A stretch of 64,000 nt of DNA from Ezakiella sp. (lineage in GTDB: Bacteria > Bacillota > Clostridia > Tissierellales > Peptoniphilaceae): contig JALFRW010000021.1 of assembly GCA_022778715.1 (NCBI GenBank), positions 1 through 64,000 of the forward strand. Reading direction: 5' to 3'. A program made the position numbers and the translations under genes. The notes beneath the pieces are model-generated. The model had not been told where the DNA came from. It saw only the letters and a program-made list of their open reading frames with translations, and ran no database searches. This document shows, one piece after another, positions 37,384 through 46,107 of the stretch. Every line of letters starts with the position of its first letter. Position 1 is the stretch's first letter.

Positions 37384-37411
37384 TTGACAGTTTAACGTTC
37401 TTAGGTATAAA
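37384..37411 (+). promoter_or_regulatory. Promoter of purC
   Basis: Perfect TTGACA (37384-37389), a 16-bp spacer and TATAAA (37406-37411), about 28 bp before the TTG start. Confidence 0.75.
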
Positions 37412-37438
37412 ATTTAAAAGTAGATTGGAGGAACTATT

Positions 37439-38125
37439 TTGAAGAAATTATACCAAGGAAAAACAAAAGACGTTTACGAAGTAAACGACAAAGAAGTTTT
37501 ATTGAAATTCAAAGACGATGTTACTGGCGCTGACGGTGTATTCGATCCGGGTGCAAACCATGTTGGTCTTACAATTGAAGGTGCCGGACATTCAGCATGT
37601 CTTATGACAAAATATTTCTATGAAAAATTAAATGCAAAGGGATTAAACACCCACTTTGTTTCAGCTGATCCGGACAAGAACGAAGCAGTTGTAAGAAAAG
37701 CAAAAGTCTTCGGTAAAGGCGTTGAAGTTATCGTTAGATACAGAGCTGTCGGTTCTTTTATCAGACGTTATGGGGAATATATCGAATCTGCCACAAAGTT
37801 ACCTGCTTATGTGGAAATCACTTTGAAAGATGACGATAGAAATGATCCTCTTATCACGAAAGATGCACTTGCAATTTTAAATATCATGACTCCAGAAGAA
37901 TATGAAGAACTCGTTGTACTCGCAAAGAACATCGGAGAATTTGTCAAAGAAGAACTTGCTAAAAAAGATCTCGAATTATACGATATTAAATTTGAATTTG
38001 GCATGATCGATGGAAAAGTTGCTCTTATCGATGAAATTTCCGGCGGAAATATGCGTGCATATCACAATGGTGAATATGTTGAACCATTGAAGTTGGAAAA
38101 AATGCTATTGGAAGGTCTCGAATAG
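37439..38125 (+). CDS. purC: Phosphoribosylaminoimidazole-succinocarboxamide synthase
   Basis: This 228-aa enzyme (SAICAR synthetase) joins aspartate to CAIR in purine synthesis. The family start KLYQGKTKDVYE, the ATP-binding LLKFKDDVTGADG, VIVRYRAVGSF and the aspartate/ATP site LIDEISGGNMR are present. The start is TTG, 8 nt after GGAGG. It stands alone with its own promoter and terminator; no other de novo purine gene is within the window. Other pur genes may lie elsewhere, or the enzyme may be retained in a reduced pathway. apt, a purine salvage gene, lies 11 kb away. Confidence 0.95.
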   Translation: MKKLYQGKTKDVYEVNDKEVLLKFKDDVTGADGVFDPGANHVGLTIEGAGHSACLMTKYFYEKLNAKGLNTHFVSADPDKNEAVVRKAKVFGKGVEVIVRYRAVGSFIRRYGEYIESATKLPAYVEITLKDDDRNDPLITKDALAILNIMTPEEYEELVVLAKNIGEFVKEELAKKDLELYDIKFEFGMIDGKVALIDEISGGNMRAYHNGEYVEPLKLEKMLLEGLE

Positions 38126-38133
38126 AATAAAAT

Positions 38134-38165
38134 AGAAAAAGAGTGGTTTTGCCACTCTTTTTTGT
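38134..38165 (+). terminator. Terminator of purC
   Basis: An 11-bp perfect stem (38136-38146 with 38152-38162, 5-nt loop), then T-rich sequence, 10 bp after the purC stop. Beyond it, 38166-38370 holds no supported gene. Confidence 0.93.
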
Positions 38166-38371
38166 TGCTAAAATTTTTAAAACTAATTAAGTATTCCTTA
38201 TATTCTATGAGCCATTTAAATTACATAATAAAATTGTTCGGCAAACACTTTTCTTTCCAAATTTACGATGAACTCATTGTCAAATTTTCTTAGAGTTGTA
38301 TTAAAATCTCACCCTCTAAGCATCCTACACTAAATTTTTCCTTTTCAACAGTCGTAGCTGGTCAATAAAAA

Positions 38372-38399
38372 ATGTTCTAATTTAGATAAATTAGAACAT
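38372..38399 (-). terminator. Terminator of tRNA-Pro(CGG)
   Basis: A perfect 12-bp stem (38372-38383 with 38388-38399, 4-nt loop), followed on the minus strand by T6. It lies 7 bp after the tRNA 3' end. Confidence 0.88.
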
Positions 38400-38405
38400 C
38401 TCAAT

Positions 38406-38482
38406 TGGTCGGGGTGACAAGATTCGAACTTGCGACCCCATCGTCCCGAACGATGTGCGCTACCAAGCTGCGCTACACCCCG
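38406..38482 (-). tRNA. tRNA-Pro (anticodon CGG)
   Basis: A minus-strand cloverleaf, 77 nt, starting CGGGGTGTAGCGCAG, anticodon loop TTCGGGA (anticodon CGG), T-loop GTTCGAATC, CCA encoded at 38406-38408. It lies 34 bp after the hydrolase gene. A 10-bp hairpin (38487-38510, with G-U pairs) in between may be a processing site, so co-transcription is possible. Confidence 0.96.
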
Positions 38483-38515
38483 ACAAGATACAACGCACTT
38501 GCGCCGTATCAATAT

Positions 38516-40018
38516 TTATTTGTTTGCTTCCACAAATGCTGCAATGTCATCAATAAGTGTCGAATCAATTGGTTTATCTTCTTGATACTCCGATGAATAT
38601 AATTTATCAATTGGAGTTTTGCCGTCGCTTGCCTGCATCAAGTGGTTTACGCCTTTTAACTCTTTTATGTCCACATTTTCTCTGTCTCCAATCAAATCTT
38701 CCCAAGTTTTAATTTCAGTTGATGGCACTTGTCTATCAAATTCTCCAATTCTTACGAACACCGGCAATTTGTTGTCTTCATAGAGTTTAAATCCGTCATG
38801 CTTCAACAAATCTTTTGCATAGATTCCCGGCATACCATAAGGAGCATTTTCGGGTTTTTTCAATTCTTCATCACTCATTTTGTCGAGTTTTTTCAAAATC
38901 TCTTCGTTTGCTTCAATACTTTGTTTTGTATATTGAATTTGCAAATCGCGATTTTTCTTTTCTTCATCAGTTTTGGTTTCTGTCTTTTCTATTTGAGAGA
39001 TGAGTTCATCTATTTGCATTTTGGTGATTTCCATGAGATTTTTCGGAGTGCCCGCGATCACAAGATATCCCTTTGCTATATCCCCCGATTCTTTGTTTAT
39101 TTCAGGCAAATATGTGGCTGATTGGCTATGCCCCATCAAATATATGTCCGTGTCTTTAAGTCTGTTGTCAGCTTTTACAAGCTTTAAAGCAGCCGCCGCG
39201 TCATCGATAAATTCATCTTTAATTAATACTTGATTTTGGGTGCCTTCCATTGCAAACTTCTTTGCGTAGTCATAAGTTCTCTTATTAAAACGAACCACTG
39301 CAATTCCCTTTTTCACAAGTTGATCGCTCATGTGTTTCATTGGGTTGTTTTTTCCAATCGTCAAATTCATGTTGTTTGGTCCCGAGCCGTCAACGATAAC
39401 AACTGCCGCTTTTACCTCGCCTTTCGGAAGAGCTAACATGCCTTTTAACGGAAAACCTGTGCCGGCATCAACCGTAATTGATTCTTCAAAATCGTCTGCC
39501 ACAATGTCAACCATGAGGTTTGAATAGTTTACGCCTTCTACTTCCATTTTCTCGCTTAGTGCTACAATTTGGTCAATTGTGCCATGTTCAAATCTAAGCA
39601 CAGAGTCTGTAATATAGTATCCTTGTTGAGTTTTATAATCAATATTTTCAAATTTTTCAAATTTGCCGAGTTGATCTTCAAATTGTGAGAATATATCAAG
39701 ATCTTGACCCTCAGTTGCTTTTTTAAATTCTTCAGACAAAATTGCTTTAAAATCGTCGATCTTTCTTTCAGACAGAAGATTTGTGACTTTTTCAGTGGTT
39801 TCTTTCATTTTAGGCTTGATTTCTTCTGTGATTTCAAGCTTTTTTACCTCTTCCGCCTCTTCTTTATTATCTTTATCTTCTTTATTATCCTTATCTTCTT
39901 TATTATCTACATTTTCACTACTTTCAACTTTTGTGTCATCAGTTGGCCCTTTGTCCGTTTTACAAGCGCTAAATGTGAGAGCAATTGTTAAAAGAGCAAT
40001 CATCAAAATCCTTTTCAT
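38516..40018 (-). CDS. Lipoprotein with DUF3887-like and alpha/beta-hydrolase domains
   Basis: This 500-aa surface lipoprotein has lipobox cysteine C19 (LTFSAC), then an Asp/Lys/Glu/Asn-rich linker with a short EDKDNK repeat. A DUF3887-like domain follows (about 60-160, MKETTEKVTNLLSERKIDDF), then an alpha/beta hydrolase domain with nucleophile serine in LMGHSQSATYLPE, an acid in IGEFDRQVP and a histidine in LKGVNHLMQ. It is likely an esterase or peptidase-like hydrolase held on the outer membrane face; the substrate is unknown. Upstream lie three tandem promoter copies (40063-40168), so expression may be strong. tRNA-Pro(CGG) lies just downstream. Confidence 0.9.
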   Translation of the reverse strand: MKRILMIALLTIALTFSACKTDKGPTDDTKVESSENVDNKEDKDNKEDKDNKEEAEEVKKLEITEEIKPKMKETTEKVTNLLSERKIDDFKAILSEEFKKATEGQDLDIFSQFEDQLGKFEKFENIDYKTQQGYYITDSVLRFEHGTIDQIVALSEKMEVEGVNYSNLMVDIVADDFEESITVDAGTGFPLKGMLALPKGEVKAAVVIVDGSGPNNMNLTIGKNNPMKHMSDQLVKKGIAVVRFNKRTYDYAKKFAMEGTQNQVLIKDEFIDDAAAALKLVKADNRLKDTDIYLMGHSQSATYLPEINKESGDIAKGYLVIAGTPKNLMEITKMQIDELISQIEKTETKTDEEKKNRDLQIQYTKQSIEANEEILKKLDKMSDEELKKPENAPYGMPGIYAKDLLKHDGFKLYEDNKLPVFVRIGEFDRQVPSTEIKTWEDLIGDRENVDIKELKGVNHLMQASDGKTPIDKLYSSEYQEDKPIDSTLIDDIAAFVEANK

Positions 40019-40062
40019 CTAAAAATCCTTCCTCATTCCTTCCTCATAATGAATACCAATAT

Positions 40063-40168
40063 ATTATACATAAATACAATTTAAAAGTAAAGTTTTATAT
40101 ATTATACCTAATAACAATTAAAAAGTAAAGTTTTATATTATTATACCTAAATACAATTTAAATGTAAA
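40063..40168 (-). promoter_or_regulatory. Three tandem promoter copies upstream of the lipoprotein hydrolase gene
   Basis: Three direct repeats of about 38-39 bp each carry, on the minus strand, a -35 (TTTACT, TTTACT, TTTACA at 40086-40091, 40124-40129, 40163-40168), an exact 17-bp spacer and a perfect TATAAT (40063-40068, 40101-40106, 40140-40145). All point toward the hydrolase. Repeats differ at only a few bases, so they look like recent duplications of one promoter. Confidence 0.8.
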
Positions 40169-40223
40169 GTTTTAAAAGTTCAATATTTATGGTACAATAA
40201 TTTATACAGACAAAGGAGGAATA

Positions 40224-43200
40224 ATGGAAAAATCTATTTCACTACTAAAATTTTTACGCGAGTTGGCAAATGAAAAGTACAAAACGATTGATAATGTCGA
40301 TTCGCTTTCATTTTATAAATTTTTCGATGAATTTCCGAAGAATTCACCCTACATCAGCATATCAAATAACGCAAGTGAATTTTATTTTAGAATAAAGCGT
40401 CCTTTTTCTTCAAAAACAGCTGAAGACAGGCGCATTCAAGAGGTATATAGAGAGTTTTTAAATTTATATTATTTAGTTCAAAATGAGGTCGAAGATTCAG
40501 AACTTTTAATTGGAAACGGAATTTTGTACGCCAACAATTTATCAAATGTATATTATCCTATTTTTACCAAAAAAGCTAATATAACTCTGAATGCTAAGAA
40601 AGAAATAATTGAAATCACGCCTTCGAACGCCCCTTCCAGGCTTGACGTTAAACTAATTTCAAAGGTGGATAACATTAGCCCTTTAGAGCTTAAAAGAGCT
40701 GCGGACGAAGTGAGCCAAAATTTCTCGGACCCACTTATCTCTGAAGAATCCAAAAAGTTTTTAAAGGGCGTAGCAAAGAGGTTAAATTCCAACGGAAATG
40801 TGGTCAGCTATAAGGATATTGAATTTTACAAGGGTGATTTTGCGTTTATAGAGCGAAATTTATTTTTACTTGCGCCGAAGTTTAAACGTGAAGTTGAGAT
40901 CTACGACACGGCTATAAATGAAGCACAAAATGGGAAGTCTAATTTTATTATAGATGCGATTTCCGGTGAAAAGAACATTGTAAGAAAATCCGGCGAAGCA
41001 CTTGATATTGACCCATTATTTACAATGGAATACAACTCCGAGCAAGAGCAGATTTTGAAAAACTCTTATGAAAATCCGGTCACATTAGTTGACGGACCGC
41101 CGGGCTCCGGCAAGACACACACCGTGGTTAATATGATTGGTCACTTTCTAGCAGAAGGCAAACGCGTGCTCATTTTATCGAAGAAAAAACGCGCACTGCG
41201 GGTTATCAAAAATATGCTTGACCCCGGTCTAAACGGGCTTGTAATTTCCAGAATTAACGATTCAAACGAGGACATTAACGAGTCTCTTATTCACATAAAT
41301 GATTTTATTTTAAACCACACAACTGCTGAAATGGCGGCAAAGGCCGAAAAAATCGAGAAGGAAAGAAATGATTTAATCATGCGCATGATGGACACCAAGA
41401 AAAACGTGGTCGACATTTTGGAAAGCGAATCGCGTGAAATTGTGCTTGGTGACGAAATAATTTCTCCTGTAGACGCCGCAAGATTTGTAGCAAGTCATTA
41501 TGATTTGATTCAACTTATTCCGGGCGAAGTCTCTCCATTATCCGAATTTCCATTAACAGATGATGAGCTCGACTATATATATGTAACTAATAAAGAAATC
41601 ACCGCAACAGAAGAACAAATTTTAAGAAAAAACATTCCTCGTCCGGAAGATGTGCTGACTCCTGAAGATTTAAGCCGCACTTTTTCAAAAATTGAGGAGC
41701 TTGAATTTTCTCTATTAAAATATTTGCCGCTCTGCCCTGACGACACTAAACTCATAAATAATGGAGTGCAGTGTGCTGGTTATGTAATAACAAGCATGCC
41801 GGAAATTGCAGATTTAAAAGAAAGATTGACGAACCTTAAGAACTACGTTCATCTTCCGATATATAAAGAGAACGCTCTTAAAGCGAGCCTCGGACTTATT
41901 GATAAAAAGGAATTTGATGAACTGTCAAAAAGAGCGCTAGCGTTGGACAATTTTAGAAACAAGCATATCGATATTATATCAGGCAAAACGCTTGACATGC
42001 CGGAGATGGCGACAAATGACATTGTAGAAAACCTGCAGGAGCTTGAAAGCATTTACAAGAAAAAAGATAAACCGGGCACTTTTGACACTCTTTTTAAAAA
42101 AAATCTAAAAAACGTGATCGCAAATATAAAAATTAACGGTGAACCAATTAGAAGTGCTAAGGACGCAAACGATGCAATCGTACTTGTAAATTACAACAAA
42201 ATTCTAAATGACCTAAAGATTTCATACGACGAACTTATCGCTTCAAAAGGCGGTCCCGCTTTCGATAATTATTTTAGAAGCAAAGATGAAATATTTCAAG
42301 AACTGGACGAACTATATGCTTTCGCCGACTTTTACCGTCCACTCATTGCTGATTTAGAGAAAGTACTTCCAGCTCATGTGATAAACCGAATTGCACCGGT
42401 TGAAAAAAATCCGACAAATGAGATTTTGAGTTATCTTTCAAATGATATCTCAAATCTTTTGGAGCTAAGCTATATTTATATAAACGAACTTTTACCTTTA
42501 AAAGAGAAAATCGACAATCTAAAATACGAGCTGGACCATTATATTGATGACGACATAGCAATTATTTCAGAATTTGTCAACGATATAAATTCTAAAAATA
42601 TTGCTAAATATACTTCTGACTATGAAGATTTTGTAGAACTCGATCGCAAGAAAAATATCGTTGAAAAAAGAGAAAAGATTTTACGAAAGTTAAATGTATC
42701 GCCAACTTGGAAAGAATTTATAGAAAAGAGATTTGGAGTTCACGGATTATCCGTAGTGCCTTCCGACATTAAAACCGCATACAAAACAAAGGTGCTCGAC
42801 AAGGAGATCTCGAGAATCATAAAGAAGCCGTACGAAAAAATGAGAAAAATGCTCTCATGGTACAAAAAGTCCATTTTGAACTCCACAAGAGATTATGCAA
42901 ACACTCTTGCTTGGTACAGTTTCATGCGTAAAATGGACGAAAATCCGGAGATCAGACAATCAATAAAGGGTCTGGAGTTGACATACAAAAAAATTGGAAA
43001 AGGCACTGGCAGTGAAGCAAAAGAGCTGTCTAAAAAAGCTGAGGAACTTCTTTCAAAATGCAGCGAATTTGTGCCATGCTCTGTTATGACAATTGACGAT
43101 GCAATTGAAAATGTAATTTTTAAAAACAAATTTGACGTAGCTGTAATTGATGAAGCATCGCAAGCGGACATTCTCTCGCTTCCTATTTTATACACGGCAA

Positions 43201-44291
43201 ACAAGATTATCGCAATCGGGGACGACAAACAAACCACTCCACTATACGGTAATATCCCACAAGAAAGAGTTAAAAATCTTCGAAAAACAATGCTCAGTTC
43301 AGATTTCCCGAATTACCATTTGATGGATCTGACCACATCTTTCTACGACATTCTAAAGACCACCTTCCCTTCGAGTTTATTAAGCGAACAATTCCGATCA
43401 GTTCCGGACATCATAGAGTTTGTAAACGACTTATCTTACGATGGCAAAATATTACCTCTGCGTGATGAAAATGACACAATTTTAAAGCCGGCCCTAAATC
43501 TGATAAATGTGGAGGCTGAAATGGACGGTAATATCAACACTGCAGAAGCTGAAAAGACAATTGAGATTGTAAAAAGAATTATTGCTGAGAAAAAATTTGA
43601 CGGGAAAACCGTTGGCATTATTTCACTCCGCGGTGACGAACAAGCCAAGTTTATAAATGATCAACTTCTGGATTTGATTGATTCAATTGAATATTTCAAC
43701 CGTAAAATTATGTGCGGTACGCCCATTGATTTTCAAGGTGATGAAAGAGATGTGATGATTATAAATACGGTGGATGCTCCAAACGTGGACAATTCACCTT
43801 TGCGACTCTATTCTGAGGGAGGAGATGATATCAATAAAAAGAGATATAATGTTGCTTTCTCTCGAGCAAGAGACATGGAGTTTTTAATCACAAGTCTTAC
43901 AGAAAAAGACTTGAAGACGGGCGACTTAAGGCTTAAAGCGATTGAATATTTCAAAGATAAAAAAGAAAAAACCACTGCAAATAAATCGGTACTGACCCCA
44001 TTTGAACAGGATATAAAATTTGAACTCGAGAAAAATGGGTTTGAAGTTTCCACTTCGCACACTGCCGGAAAAACTCCAATTCCTCTCGTGGTGTTAAACC
44101 CAAAAGTAGCAATTGAAACAAACGGTGACACGGTCGGAATTAAACGTGAAGAGATTGAAAATAGAATTGAAAAGAGTTTGCAGCTTGAAAGAGTAGGCTG
44201 GAAACTCGCACACATCAGAGAAACCAAATTCGCTTACGAAAAAGATGAGGCAATAAGCGAACTCATTCAAAACATATTAAATAAGAGATAG
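40224..44291 (+). CDS. Large superfamily 1 DNA/RNA helicase with nuclease-like C-terminal domain
   Basis: This 1355-aa protein belongs to the COG1112 (Dna2/Nam7/UvrD-like) SF1 helicases. Walker A GPPGSGKT is at 291-298. A long helical insertion follows, with many coiled-coil-like stretches (about 360-900). Walker B with DEAS is near 975 (VAVIDEASQAD), motif III in AIGDDKQTTP, motif IV in LSEQFRS, motif V in DFQGDERDVMIINTV and motif VI in RYNVAFSRARD. The last about 100 residues resemble the MTES_1575/DUF559 PD-(D/E)XK-like domain (AIETNGD, then LERVGWKLAHIRETKF), but the usual Asp of the I-D-L strand appears as Pro. Such helicases occur in repair and in phage defence. ATG follows AAAGGAGG. 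It lies directly before parS. Confidence 0.88.
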   Translation: MEKSISLLKFLRELANEKYKTIDNVDSLSFYKFFDEFPKNSPYISISNNASEFYFRIKRPFSSKTAEDRRIQEVYREFLNLYYLVQNEVEDSELLIGNGILYANNLSNVYYPIFTKKANITLNAKKEIIEITPSNAPSRLDVKLISKVDNISPLELKRAADEVSQNFSDPLISEESKKFLKGVAKRLNSNGNVVSYKDIEFYKGDFAFIERNLFLLAPKFKREVEIYDTAINEAQNGKSNFIIDAISGEKNIVRKSGEALDIDPLFTMEYNSEQEQILKNSYENPVTLVDGPPGSGKTHTVVNMIGHFLAEGKRVLILSKKKRALRVIKNMLDPGLNGLVISRINDSNEDINESLIHINDFILNHTTAEMAAKAEKIEKERNDLIMRMMDTKKNVVDILESESREIVLGDEIISPVDAARFVASHYDLIQLIPGEVSPLSEFPLTDDELDYIYVTNKEITATEEQILRKNIPRPEDVLTPEDLSRTFSKIEELEFSLLKYLPLCPDDTKLINNGVQCAGYVITSMPEIADLKERLTNLKNYVHLPIYKENALKASLGLIDKKEFDELSKRALALDNFRNKHIDIISGKTLDMPEMATNDIVENLQELESIYKKKDKPGTFDTLFKKNLKNVIANIKINGEPIRSAKDANDAIVLVNYNKILNDLKISYDELIASKGGPAFDNYFRSKDEIFQELDELYAFADFYRPLIADLEKVLPAHVINRIAPVEKNPTNEILSYLSNDISNLLELSYIYINELLPLKEKIDNLKYELDHYIDDDIAIISEFVNDINSKNIAKYTSDYEDFVELDRKKNIVEKREKILRKLNVSPTWKEFIEKRFGVHGLSVVPSDIKTAYKTKVLDKEISRIIKKPYEKMRKMLSWYKKSILNSTRDYANTLAWYSFMRKMDENPEIRQSIKGLELTYKKIGKGTGSEAKELSKKAEELLSKCSEFVPCSVMTIDDAIENVIFKNKFDVAVIDEASQADILSLPILYTANKIIAIGDDKQTTPLYGNIPQERVKNLRKTMLSSDFPNYHLMDLTTSFYDILKTTFPSSLLSEQFRSVPDIIEFVNDLSYDGKILPLRDENDTILKPALNLINVEAEMDGNINTAEAEKTIEIVKRIIAEKKFDGKTVGIISLRGDEQAKFINDQLLDLIDSIEYFNRKIMCGTPIDFQGDERDVMIINTVDAPNVDNSPLRLYSEGGDDINKKRYNVAFSRARDMEFLITSLTEKDLKTGDLRLKAIEYFKDKKEKTTANKSVLTPFEQDIKFELEKNGFEVSTSHTAGKTPIPLVVLNPKVAIETNGDTVGIKREEIENRIEKSLQLERVGWKLAHIRETKFAYEKDEAISELIQNILNKR

Positions 44292-44294
44292 AGA

Positions 44295-44310
44295 TGTTCC
44301 ACGTGGAACA
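44295..44310. promoter_or_regulatory. parS centromere site 1
   Basis: TGTTCCACGTGGAACA is a perfect 16-bp palindrome and differs by one base from the Bacillus parS consensus TGTTNCACGTGAAACA. It lies about 200 bp before parA. ParB loads here to organise the replication-origin region. Because it follows the helicase stop by 3 bp and has a T-run after it, it may also act as that gene's terminator. Confidence 0.93.
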
Positions 44311-44420
44311 TCTTTTTTATTTATTTTAAATTTATTTAAATATCTAATTTAATAATATATAAAAATGAAAACTCGTAAAAATAAGTTCGAGAATTGTTGA
44401 GCGAAAAGAATGCTCAATAG

Positions 44421-44436
44421 TGTTCCACGTGGAACA
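44421..44436. promoter_or_regulatory. parS centromere site 2
   Basis: A second copy of TGTTCCACGTGGAACA, 110 bp after the first and 75 bp before the parA start. Two sites at the parAB promoter could also let ParB regulate its own operon, which is known for some ParB proteins. Confidence 0.93.
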
Positions 44437-44511
44437 TTATTAAGCTAAATGAAAAACCGACATCTTGAAAATAGTGTTAATTAATGTTATTCTATTATAT
44501 AGGAGGATATT

Positions 44512-45279
44512 ATGGCGAAAATATTGTCTTTTTTTAATCAAAAAGGCGGCGTTGGCAAGACGACGACGGTGCTGAATCTGGGTGCAGCGCTTGCGATAAA
44601 GGGTAAAAAAGTTCTCGTTGTAGACGCTGACCCACAGGCAAATTTAACCACCGGACTATTAGGAAATATTCCGGACAGGAATTTTTACACTCTAATTGTC
44701 GGAGAGAGCAAAATGGAAGTAACGATCAATAAAACCTCAACTGAAAATCTTGATATTTTGCCGGGTTCTCATGATACCTATGGTTTGGAAATAGAATTGG
44801 CAGTGGTGGGAGATTGGCAATATATTTTAAGAAATAATATTCAAGAACAAAATTCTTATTACGATTTTATATTCATTGATTGCCCGCCTAGCCTGGGAAT
44901 TTTAAGCTTGATGAGTTTGAATGCAAGCGACGGTGTGATTCTACCAATACAAGCCGAGTATTTCGCTTTGGAGGGCGTAATGCAGCTAATGAACACAATT
45001 GCTCTGGTTAAAAAGAACTACAATTCAGGACTTGAGCTGGAAGGTGTGCTTCTCACAATGTGTGACCTTAGAAATAATCTAGCTGTTGAAGTTAAAGAAG
45101 AAGTTGAAAATTCATTTGGCAATTATGTGTTCAACACAATGATACCAAGAAATGTTAAGCTCGCTGAAGCACCCGGTTTTTCAAAGACTATCTATGAATA
45201 TGATAAGACCGCAGTAGGAGCTATTATGTACAAAAGGTTGGCAGACGAATTTATAAGGAGATTTTTACATGAAAAATAA
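44512..45279 (+). CDS. parA: Chromosome partitioning ATPase ParA/Soj
   Basis: This 255-aa deviant-Walker ATPase works with ParB-parS in chromosome origin segregation and, in Bacillus, in control of DnaA. Motifs: KGGVGKTT at 11-18 with the signature lysine, [11 protein letters not shown], and the [18 protein letters not shown] switch region. It lacks the N-terminal DNA-binding domain of plasmid type Ia ParA, so it is the chromosomal type. ATG follows TAGGAGG. It is first of a seven-gene operon and overlaps parB by 11 bp. Confidence 0.96.
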   Translation: MAKILSFFNQKGGVGKTTTVLNLGAALAIKGKKVLVVDADPQANLTTGLLGNIPDRNFYTLIVGESKMEVTINKTSTENLDILPGSHDTYGLEIELAVVGDWQYILRNNIQEQNSYYDFIFIDCPPSLGILSLMSLNASDGVILPIQAEYFALEGVMQLMNTIALVKKNYNSGLELEGVLLTMCDLRNNLAVEVKEEVENSFGNYVFNTMIPRNVKLAEAPGFSKTIYEYDKTAVGAIMYKRLADEFIRRFLHEK

Positions 45280-46087
45280 ATCGCTTGGCAAAGGTTTGGG
45301 GGCGCTGTTTGAGCAAATTGAAGAAGTGAATAAGGATGAAATTGAGCTTCTGAACGTGACTGAAATTATGCCGAATCCGGAACAGGTTCGCGTTGATTTT
45401 GATGAGGATTTGATTGAAGAACTCGCATCAAGTATCAAAAAGCATGGGCTTCTGGAACCAATTCTCGTTACAAAGCACGGCAACAAATATATGATTGTGG
45501 CGGGAGAAAGGCGTTATAGAGCGTTTTTAAAAAATGGCGAAGAAAAAATTCCTGCAATTGTTAAGAATTTTAAGCCGGAAGAAATCAAAAAGCTATCTTT
45601 AATTGAAAACATACAACGGGAAAATCTAAACCCAATAGAAGAAGCTATGAGTTACAAAGAGCTTATGGACGAGCTGGACATGACGCAACAAGAATTTGCA
45701 AAAGAAATCGGAAAATCAAGAAGCCATGTGGCAAACTCTGTAAGACTTTTAACTCTGCACCCGGATGTAAAAAACTTAGTTCGAGAAGGAAAAATTTCTT
45801 TTGGTCACGCAAAAATTCTATCTTCTTTGGACCATAAAAAACAATTGGAGCTGGCGAAGAAAATTGTGGAGTTTGGTTTAACGGTTAGAGAAACAGAAAA
45901 TGAATCCAAAAAGAAGCTTGTTAAACCGAAAAAAAACCCGTTGTATCAAGAGCTGGAAGAAAGTTTGCAAGAAAAGCTAACAACAAGGGTTAGAATTGAA
46001 GACAAAAAAGGTAAGGGTGAGATAAGAATATCTTACTTCTCAACCGAAGAGCTCACAAGACTCATTGAAATACTTGAAAGGCTTTGA
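45269..46087 (+). CDS. parB: Chromosome partitioning protein ParB/Spo0J
   Basis: This 272-aa DNA-binding CTPase recognises the two parS sites just upstream. It has the N-terminal LGKGLGALF motif (ParA-activating peptide), the CTP-binding AGERRYRAF and [16 protein letters not shown] motifs, the helix-turn-helix ([24 protein letters not shown]) and a C-terminal dimerisation domain. The GERR motif supports the CTP-clamp mechanism. It is close in length to Spo0J (282 aa) and does not look like Noc, given the parS-type sites beside it. Confidence 0.96.
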   Translation: MKNKSLGKGLGALFEQIEEVNKDEIELLNVTEIMPNPEQVRVDFDEDLIEELASSIKKHGLLEPILVTKHGNKYMIVAGERRYRAFLKNGEEKIPAIVKNFKPEEIKKLSLIENIQRENLNPIEEAMSYKELMDELDMTQQEFAKEIGKSRSHVANSVRLLTLHPDVKNLVREGKISFGHAKILSSLDHKKQLELAKKIVEFGLTVRETENESKKKLVKPKKNPLYQELEESLQEKLTTRVRIEDKKGKGEIRISYFSTEELTRLIEILERL

Positions 46088-46107
46088 TATAATTTAGTAG
46101 AGGTGAT

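Noticed and set aside
40063..40180. CRISPR array
   Set aside because: The three repeats are contiguous with no unique spacers, and each contains a complete promoter.
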